Assembly (NCBI GenBank): GCA_016882415.1
Contig: VGQL01000004.1
Span: 1 to 44,632, forward strand
Source: Cyanobacteria bacterium M_DeepCast_200m_mx_001
GTDB taxonomy: Bacteria; Cyanobacteriota; Cyanobacteriia; PCC-6307; Cyanobiaceae
Length of the DNA: 44,632 nt
Direction of reading: 5' to 3'
Shown: positions 39,952 through 44,632 of the stretch, one piece after another
Layout: the number at the start of each line of letters is the position of its first letter
How positions within the stretch are numbered: position 1 is the first letter of the stretch
The notes under the pieces: model-generated
Database searches by the model: none
Seen by the model: only the letters and a program-made list of their open reading frames with translations
Told to the model about the DNA's origin: nothing
Program-made: the position numbers and the translations under genes

Positions 39952-40323
39952 GTGATTCAGAAGGAGGGAGAGGGTTGGCGGTTGGCCTGGGATGGCGACC
40001 GCCAGCCCTTTTCCGTGTTGGTGGGGGGTGACGGCTGGGCCGTGGAGCTCACCGCCGCCGAAGCCGAGGGCCTGCGCCAGGCTGTGGCGGATCTGGTGGC
40101 CCAGCACGGGGCCCTGGTGGATCAGCTGATGGCCGAGGAAGCCATCGCCCTCGAGCTGGAGCGGGGCCCCTGGTGGCTCGAGCTGGAGGGCGACCGGAGC
40201 CGCTGGTCGCTGCGGATGCTGTACGGCCCGGGACCCGGTCAGCGCGGCCTGGAGGGCCATTGGGGGCCGGCGGCCGCCCCCGCCTTCAGTCAGGCGTTGC
40301 AGCAGCTCTACGGCCAGCCGTGA
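39952..40323 (+). CDS. DUF1818 family protein
   Basis: The 123-residue protein fits the cyanobacterial/chloroplast DUF1818 family (KEGEGWRLAWDGDRQPFSVLVGG, EGLRQAVADLV, LELERGPWWLELEGD, WSLRMLYGPGPGQRGLEGHW). It begins with GTG. The family fold resembles a nucleic-acid-binding whirly protein, but function is unproven to my knowledge. It follows rpoZ and overlaps the convergent dehydrogenase gene by 38 bases at the 3' end. Confidence 0.85.
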   Translation: MIQKEGEGWRLAWDGDRQPFSVLVGGDGWAVELTAAEAEGLRQAVADLVAQHGALVDQLMAEEAIALELERGPWWLELEGDRSRWSLRMLYGPGPGQRGLEGHWGPAAAPAFSQALQQLYGQP

Positions 40324-41173
40324 GCTCGTGCAGGGCGCAGTAATCGAGCCCGTCCAGCCCCGCCGCCGTCGCCCCCTGCAGCAGGGCCAGCAGCCCCTCC
40401 AGGCCGCTGGCGTCGAGGCCGGCCCGTTGGGCCGCCCCCTGGAAGAGGGTCAGGTCCTTGCGGAGGTGGGCGGTGGGGAAGTTGGGGTCGCCGTAGTGGC
40501 GCAGCAGCTCCCGCTCCAGCTTCTTGTCGAAGGTGGGGGCGTAGAGCGCGCTCTGGCGCAGCAGCTCCATGAAGGCTGGCACCGCCACGCCGCTGCGTTG
40601 CACCAGATGCAGCGACAGGCTGAAGCTATGGGTGAGGCTGGCGATCAATTGATTGAGGGCCAGCTTGGCGGCCATGGCGCTGCCCACCTCACCCAGGGCC
40701 ACGGGCTCTTCGGCCAGCTGCCGCAGCAGCGGCATCGCTCGCTCCACCAGCGCCGCCGGGCCGCCCGCCATCAGCTGCAGCTGCCCCCGCAGGGCCTCCG
40801 GGCGGCTGCCCAGCACCGGAGCCTCCAGGTAGTGGCCACCCCAGTGCTGCACCGCTGCCGCTAGGGCCTGGCTTTCATCGGGGCCGATGGTGCCCATCTG
40901 GATCACCCCCTTGCCGTCCAGGGCCGGCCCCAGGGCATCCAGCACCACCCGGGTGGTGGGGCCATCGCTGAGCACGGTGATCACCCACGAGGCCGGGGCC
41001 ACCGCCGCCGCGGCATCGGCGGCCAGCTGGGCGCCCGCCTCCACAAGCGGGGCGCAGCGCTCGGGTGAGCGGTTCCACACCCACAGCTGCTCCCCTTGCT
41101 GCAGCAGCCGGGTGGCGATGGCACTGCCCAGCAGGCCGGTGCCCAGCAGGGCGATGGGTGTGGCGATGGCCAT
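40286..41173 (-). CDS. NAD(P)-dependent beta-hydroxyacid dehydrogenase
   Basis: The 295-residue enzyme belongs to the 3-hydroxyisobutyrate/6-phosphogluconate dehydrogenase-like family. The dinucleotide fold is IALLGTGLLGSAIATRLLQ, the substrate motif is represented by LEAPVLGSRPEALRGQL (normally DAPVSGG) and the catalytic lysine lies in MAAKLALNQLIAS. The substrate is not certain; succinic semialdehyde/glyoxylate reductase is a common annotation in cyanobacteria. ATG 41173 gives the normal N-terminus. Confidence 0.87.
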   Translation of the reverse strand: MAIATPIALLGTGLLGSAIATRLLQQGEQLWVWNRSPERCAPLVEAGAQLAADAAAAVAPASWVITVLSDGPTTRVVLDALGPALDGKGVIQMGTIGPDESQALAAAVQHWGGHYLEAPVLGSRPEALRGQLQLMAGGPAALVERAMPLLRQLAEEPVALGEVGSAMAAKLALNQLIASLTHSFSLSLHLVQRSGVAVPAFMELLRQSALYAPTFDKKLERELLRHYGDPNFPTAHLRKDLTLFQGAAQRAGLDASGLEGLLALLQGATAAGLDGLDYCALHELTAGRRAAATPD

Positions 41174-41529
41174 GGGGGCGGGTGAGATTGCTGGCGAGAT
41201 TGTGGCGCTGATCAGCACTGCTGATCAGCGTCGTTCTCCCAACGGCCTCAACCCCCTTCCCCCGGTTTTGCACTGGTTTTCCACAGGGTGTGGGTCCCCG
41301 GGGCTTGCCCCGGCTGCGGCCTGGGGAGAACCGCCGAAGTTCCCCCGTTCCCGTTGACAGTGGAGCAGGCCCCTGACAGCCCCGCCCTGGGCTGGGGGGC
41401 TTGCGGCGGTGGAACTCTGCTGCGGGCTTCCGTCTCGCCATGAGAGCGGCTGCGAACCGTTGGTGTGGGCCCCGGTTGACCGGCGCGCCCGGCTGTGGAG
41501 AACTGGAGCTCGGCGAACGGGAGACCCGG
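41174..41529. other. Intergenic region of about 356 bases
   Basis: No convincing ORF lies here; the ORF track entries crossing it extend real genes upstream. It contains one exact TTTTCCACA (41277-41285), identical to the cyanobacterial DnaA-box consensus, and a one-mismatch inverse copy TGTGGAGAA (41494-41502). A TTGACA (41354) has no good -10 partner. It must contain the divergent promoters for the flanking genes. Confidence 0.5.
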
Positions 41530-41757
41530 ATGGAGATGACGGCCACGGTGAGCATGCAGGCGGAGGTGCCTGAGCCCCTGCTGCAGTCGATGCAGGGTTT
41601 CATCGAGGCCCATCCCAACTGGGATCAATACCGGTTGTTTCAGGCGGCCCTGGCGGGATTTCTGGTGCAGAACGGCGTGCAGACCCGGGAGATCACCCGC
41701 TGCTATCTGGCCAACCTGTTTCCCCAGCAGAAGCGGTTCAGCGATCCGATCGGCTGA
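41530..41757 (+). CDS. DUF2811 family protein
   Basis: A short cyanobacterial protein with the family core VSMQAEVPEPLLQSMQGFIEAHPNWDQYRLFQAALAGFLVQNG and the conserved end ITRCYLANLF. It is all-helical and acidic; no function is established to my knowledge. The upstream frame to 41401 reads non-conserved sequence, so I choose ATG 41530 (75 aa); ATG 41536 or GTG 41548 are equally possible. Confidence 0.8.
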   Translation: MEMTATVSMQAEVPEPLLQSMQGFIEAHPNWDQYRLFQAALAGFLVQNGVQTREITRCYLANLFPQQKRFSDPIG

Positions 41758-41763
41758 GGGCCC

Positions 41764-42525
41764 TCAGGGGTTGGTGCCGGGGGCGGGCAGCTGCCGGAAG
41801 GCGTTGGTGGTGGCGAGGGCCACCACCGGTGAAGCGGCCACCACCGCCAGCACCGTGATCGGCACCCCCAGCCCCGGCACCACCGCTTCCGCCACCAGCC
41901 CCAGCGCCAGGATCGGCACGGCCGTGGCCACGGCCAGCAGCGCCACCAGCTGCAGCAGGCCCCCCCAGTGCTGCTCCAGCACCACGAAACCCTCCCGGAA
42001 GGCCTCGGTGGGGCTGAGCTGACGCTCGAGCACCAGGCAGGGGTTGAACACCTGGCTGAGGCCCACCGCGGCGAAGGCCAGCAGGGCCAGCAGGGCGGGC
42101 ACCGCACTCAGGGCCGGCAGCAGAAACACCACCAGCGACCAGGCCACAAAGCCCACCAGCGCGGTGAAGGCCAGGGCCGCCAGCAGCGTCAACAGCCCGC
42201 AGGCCACCTGGCGACTGCGGCGCCCATGCCACTGGTAGAGCGCGCTCCATCGGGGCCGCTGGCCGGCGGCCAGGGCCAGCCCCGCCCGGCTCAGCCCCTC
42301 CACCAGCCACAGCAGGCCGCCCGCATACAGCACGATTCCGATCCCGTGCAGCAGCGCCCCGAGCACGGCGCTGGGGATGCGGTCACCGGCGGCCACCAGG
42401 GCCCAGCCCAGGCCATGGAGGCCCCAGGCTGCGGCGCTGAAGCTCAGCAGGGGCAGGGGCTGCTGCCGCATCAGGGCGAGGCCCTTGCGCAGGGCTCCCA
42501 TGGGTCGCAGCGGCGGCGTCAGCAT
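41764..42525 (-). CDS. Polytopic membrane protein, unknown function
   Basis: A 253-residue product with about six hydrophobic segments (PLLSFSAAAWGLHGLGWALV, LGALLHGIGIVLYAGGLLWLV, GLLTLLAALAFTALVGFVAW, LLQLVALLAVATAVPILALGLVAEAVV). The loop between helices has the pattern VFNPCLVLERQLSPTEAFREGFVVLEQHW, reminiscent of bacterial membrane proteins of the YciC/DUF975-like type, but I cannot assign it. Its start overlaps the EVE gene stop by seven bases, so they are co-transcribed. Confidence 0.75.
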   Translation of the reverse strand: MLTPPLRPMGALRKGLALMRQQPLPLLSFSAAAWGLHGLGWALVAAGDRIPSAVLGALLHGIGIVLYAGGLLWLVEGLSRAGLALAAGQRPRWSALYQWHGRRSRQVACGLLTLLAALAFTALVGFVAWSLVVFLLPALSAVPALLALLAFAAVGLSQVFNPCLVLERQLSPTEAFREGFVVLEQHWGGLLQLVALLAVATAVPILALGLVAEAVVPGLGVPITVLAVVAASPVVALATTNAFRQLPAPGTNP

Positions 42526-42977
42526 GGCCCCAGCAGGTCCAGCAGCCGGGCGGCACTGGCTTCGGGCACCGGCAGGATCGAGAGGCGGTTGCCCTGGCGC
42601 ACCACCGGCAACTCCTCCACGCTGAACTGCTCCCTGAGGGCATCGAGGCTGAGCAGGGCCGCAAAGGTGCCCACGTAGCGCAGCCGCACGCAGTCCCAGC
42701 GCGGGGCCTCCGGCTTGGATTTGGGGTCGAAGTAGTGGTTGGCCGGGTCGAACTGGCTCGGGTCGGTGATCCCCGTTTCCACCACCTCCATCAACCCCAC
42801 GATGCCCGGCGGGGTGGCATTGGAGTGATAAAAGAAGGCGCGATCGCCGATGTGCATGGTCCGCATGAAATTGCGGGCCTGGTAGTTGCGAATCCCATCC
42901 CAGAGGGTGGTGCCGTCCTGCTGAAGATGGCTGATCCCGTACACGTCGGGCTCACTCTTCATCAGCCAGTAGGCCAT
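42519..42977 (-). CDS. EVE-domain protein
   Basis: The 152-residue protein is a PUA-like EVE domain (thymocyte nuclear protein 1 family): AYWLMKSEPDVYGI, LWDGIRNYQARNFMR, GDRAFFYHSNATPPGIVG and HYFDPKSKPEAPRWDCV are the family signature. EVE domains are thought to bind modified DNA or RNA bases; the bacterial role is not firmly known. ATG 42977 starts at the conserved MAYWLMK. Confidence 0.92.
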   Translation of the reverse strand: MAYWLMKSEPDVYGISHLQQDGTTLWDGIRNYQARNFMRTMHIGDRAFFYHSNATPPGIVGLMEVVETGITDPSQFDPANHYFDPKSKPEAPRWDCVRLRYVGTFAALLSLDALREQFSVEELPVVRQGNRLSILPVPEASAARLLDLLGPC

Positions 42978-43025
42978 CGCTGCTGCGGGCAATGGGGCCG
43001 AGGCTAGCCCCCGCCAGGAGCCCCA

Positions 43026-44447
43026 TCAGGGCTGCGGATCGGCCGTTGCGGTGAGCTCCAGCACCCGCTGGCGGAAGTGTTCGCCGCGGGCTTCGAAATC
43101 GCGGTATTGATCGAAGCTGGCGCAGGCCGGTGAGAGCAGCACGGCGCGGCACTGATGGCGCTGGGCCAGCTGCTGCGCCAACGGAATCGCCTCATCCAGC
43201 CCCTCCACCTGATGCACCGCGCCCCCGTAGTGGCCCTGCTCCAGCAGGGAGCAGAAGGCGTCGCGGGCGGCACCGAACAGCACCACCGCCGCCGCCTCCC
43301 GCCGCAGACCCGCCAGCCAGCCCTCGGCATCCCCCTGCTTGGCTTCGCCGCCGGCCAGCACCACCAGGGGCCCCTGCAGGGCCCGCAGGGCCACCTCGGC
43401 GGCGTCGTAGTTGGTGGCCTTGCTGTCGTTGAACCAGGTGACCCCATCGAGCTGACGGATCCGCTCCAGCCGGTGGGGAACCCCGGGGAAGCTGCGCAGG
43501 GCGGCCTCCATCACGGCCCCCTCCAGGCCCAGCTCGAGCCCCACCGCCACGGCCATCAGCAGGTTCTGGCGGTTGTGCGCCCCCGGCATGGCCAGGGCCC
43601 GGGCGTCCAGCAGGGGGCCCTGGGCGCTGTGCACCTGATCGACCTCGATCCACAGGTGGGGATCAAGGCCGGCCTCCAGGGCCCACTGGCGCGGTTGGGC
43701 TGTCACCCAGCGGGCCTGGTCCCAGCTGGCGGCGCGCTGGCGCAGGTCGGGGTCATCGGCGTTGAGGATGCGCACCGCGGAGCGCTCCAGCAGGCTGCGC
43801 TTGATGGCCCGGTAGGCCTCAAGGCTGCCGTGGCGCTCCAGGTGATCTGGGGTGAGGGTGGTCCACAGCCCGATGCGGGGGGCCAGCTGCGGCGCCGCCT
43901 CGATCTGATAGCTGCTCAGCTCCACCACCAGCCACTGGGGCAGCACCTGCCCGGGGCCCAGCCGTTGCAGGGCCAGTTCGGCGGCGGAGAAGCCCACGTT
44001 GCCGCACATGGGGGCATCCAGGCCGGCCTCCGCCAGCAGGTGCGCCACCAGGTGGGTCACCGTGGTTTTGCCGTTGGTGCCGGTGATGCCGATCCAGGGC
44101 ACCGGCCGGGTGGCCTCCCAGGCGGTGGTGATTTCCCCCACGGTGGCGATGCCCCGCTGGCGCAGGGCCAGCAGGCAGGGGTGGTCCCAGCGGATGCCCG
44201 GGCTCACCACCACCCGTGGCGGTGTGAAGCCGAGGGCCTCGATGCTGGCGGCCTCCAGGGGCGTGCCCAGCCGCACGGCAATCCCTTCCTGGCGCAGCTG
44301 CTCGGCGTTGCGTTGCTGGGCTTCGCCGGTGCCGCTCTCCAGCACCAGCACCGGCTGCTGCCGTTGCCGCAGCAGGCGGGCGGCACCCATGCCGGAGCGC
44401 CCCAGCCCCAGCACCAGGGTGGCTGGAGCGGCGTCAGCGGCGGTCAT
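43026..44447 (-). CDS. murD: UDP-N-acetylmuramoyl-L-alanine--D-glutamate ligase
   Basis: The 473-residue Mur ligase adds D-glutamate to the peptidoglycan precursor in the cytoplasm. The N-terminal Rossmann-like domain starts ATLVLGLGRSGMGAARLL, the ATP loop is IGITGTNGKTTVTHL (119-133), the carbamoyl-lysine region is YRAIKRSLL, and the C-terminal domain has PHRLERIRQLDGVTWFNDSKATN and LLSPACASFDQYRDFEARG. It is the first gene after the tRNA on the minus strand. Confidence 0.96.
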   Translation of the reverse strand: MTAADAAPATLVLGLGRSGMGAARLLRQRQQPVLVLESGTGEAQQRNAEQLRQEGIAVRLGTPLEAASIEALGFTPPRVVVSPGIRWDHPCLLALRQRGIATVGEITTAWEATRPVPWIGITGTNGKTTVTHLVAHLLAEAGLDAPMCGNVGFSAAELALQRLGPGQVLPQWLVVELSSYQIEAAPQLAPRIGLWTTLTPDHLERHGSLEAYRAIKRSLLERSAVRILNADDPDLRQRAASWDQARWVTAQPRQWALEAGLDPHLWIEVDQVHSAQGPLLDARALAMPGAHNRQNLLMAVAVGLELGLEGAVMEAALRSFPGVPHRLERIRQLDGVTWFNDSKATNYDAAEVALRALQGPLVVLAGGEAKQGDAEGWLAGLRREAAAVVLFGAARDAFCSLLEQGHYGGAVHQVEGLDEAIPLAQQLAQRHQCRAVLLSPACASFDQYRDFEARGEHFRQRVLELTATADPQP

Positions 44448-44487
44448 GGCGGGGCGGCGATGGCCTGGGGCTGGGGCCCCAGAAAAG

Positions 44488-44559
44488 TGGGCGATACTGG
44501 AATCGAACCAGTGACTCCTACCGTGTCAAGGTAGTGCTCTACCTCTGAGCTAATCGCCC
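44488..44559 (-). tRNA. tRNA-Val(GAC)
   Basis: The minus strand folds as a full cloverleaf of 72 bases: acceptor GGGCGAT/ATCGCCC, D arm GCTC/GAGC, anticodon arm CTACC-TTGACAC-GGTAG with anticodon GAC, variable loop, and T arm ACTGG-TTCGAAT-CCAGT. The discriminator is A and the 3' CCA is not encoded. Confidence 0.96.
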
Positions 44560-44632
44560 TCAGAGCCTTGCGGCCAGGGCAACTTAGCAGTCATCGATTC
44601 AGGGCCAACCCGGCGCCAACGGCGTTCAGCTG

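Noticed and set aside
43155-44534. 459-aa plus-strand ORF over murD and the tRNA
   Set aside because: Shadow of murD; it also runs into the tRNA gene.

Overview
This window looks like chromosomal DNA from a strongly GC-rich unicellular cyanobacterium of the alpha-cyanobacterial (Synechococcus/Cyanobium-type) lineage. The evidence is a phycobilisome core-membrane linker (apcE), a complete cyanobacterial-type F0F1 ATP synthase split over two loci, the plastid/cyanobacterial ribosomal protein PSRP-3, the ferredoxin-thioredoxin reductase variable chain, a cyanobacterial RpoZ and several cyanobacteria-restricted DUF families (DUF3326, DUF1818, DUF2811). The exact genus is an inference. Genes are densely packed, stop/start overlaps (ATGA, GTGA, TGATG) are frequent, and nothing resembling an insertion sequence, prophage, integrase or CRISPR array was seen. 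Most long entries in the ORF track are antisense shadows caused by high GC.

Layout. 1-2721: 5' part of apcE (minus strand, cut by the window edge). 2894-4114: class I methyltransferase. 4207-10138: ATP synthase operon atpI-a-c-b'-b-delta-alpha-gamma, closed by a strong terminator. 10209-12543: a 2OG-Fe(II) oxygenase, a [2Fe-2S] ferredoxin, a small protein and a DUF3326 protein. 12540-17773 (minus): GTPase-nadD-nadE (translationally overlapping), alanine dehydrogenase and a small conserved protein. 17830-20484: aminopeptidase P, a convergent HAD hydrolase, and the ribosomal protein PSRP-3 with its own terminator.

20524-29086 is the most unusual part. A minus-strand operon encodes a small membrane protein, an FHA membrane protein, a Ser/Thr-kinase-like protein with a zinc ribbon, a TerY-like vWA protein, a PP2C phosphatase and a membrane protein of unknown function. 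Divergent from it is a bifunctional class A penicillin-binding protein carrying its own N-terminal FHA domain. Next comes a rhomboid-like membrane protein whose N-terminal region resembles that of the unknown membrane protein at the other end of the cluster. I read this as a candidate phosphorylation-controlled cell-envelope system that joins a TerY-P-type kinase/phosphatase/vWA triad to peptidoglycan synthesis.

29160-31042 (minus): atpC-atpD equivalents (epsilon and beta). These are divergent from groES-groEL (31327-33362), which are preceded by a clear CIRCE element. 33456-35858 (minus): gpmI-secG-msrB, the last with a Tat-like signal. 35993-39283: pyrR, ftrV, a membrane-anchored unknown and an atypical Hsp70. 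39369-41757: a small unknown, rpoZ, DUF1818, a beta-hydroxyacid dehydrogenase and DUF2811. 41764-44559 (minus): a polytopic membrane protein, an EVE-domain protein, murD and tRNA-Val(GAC).
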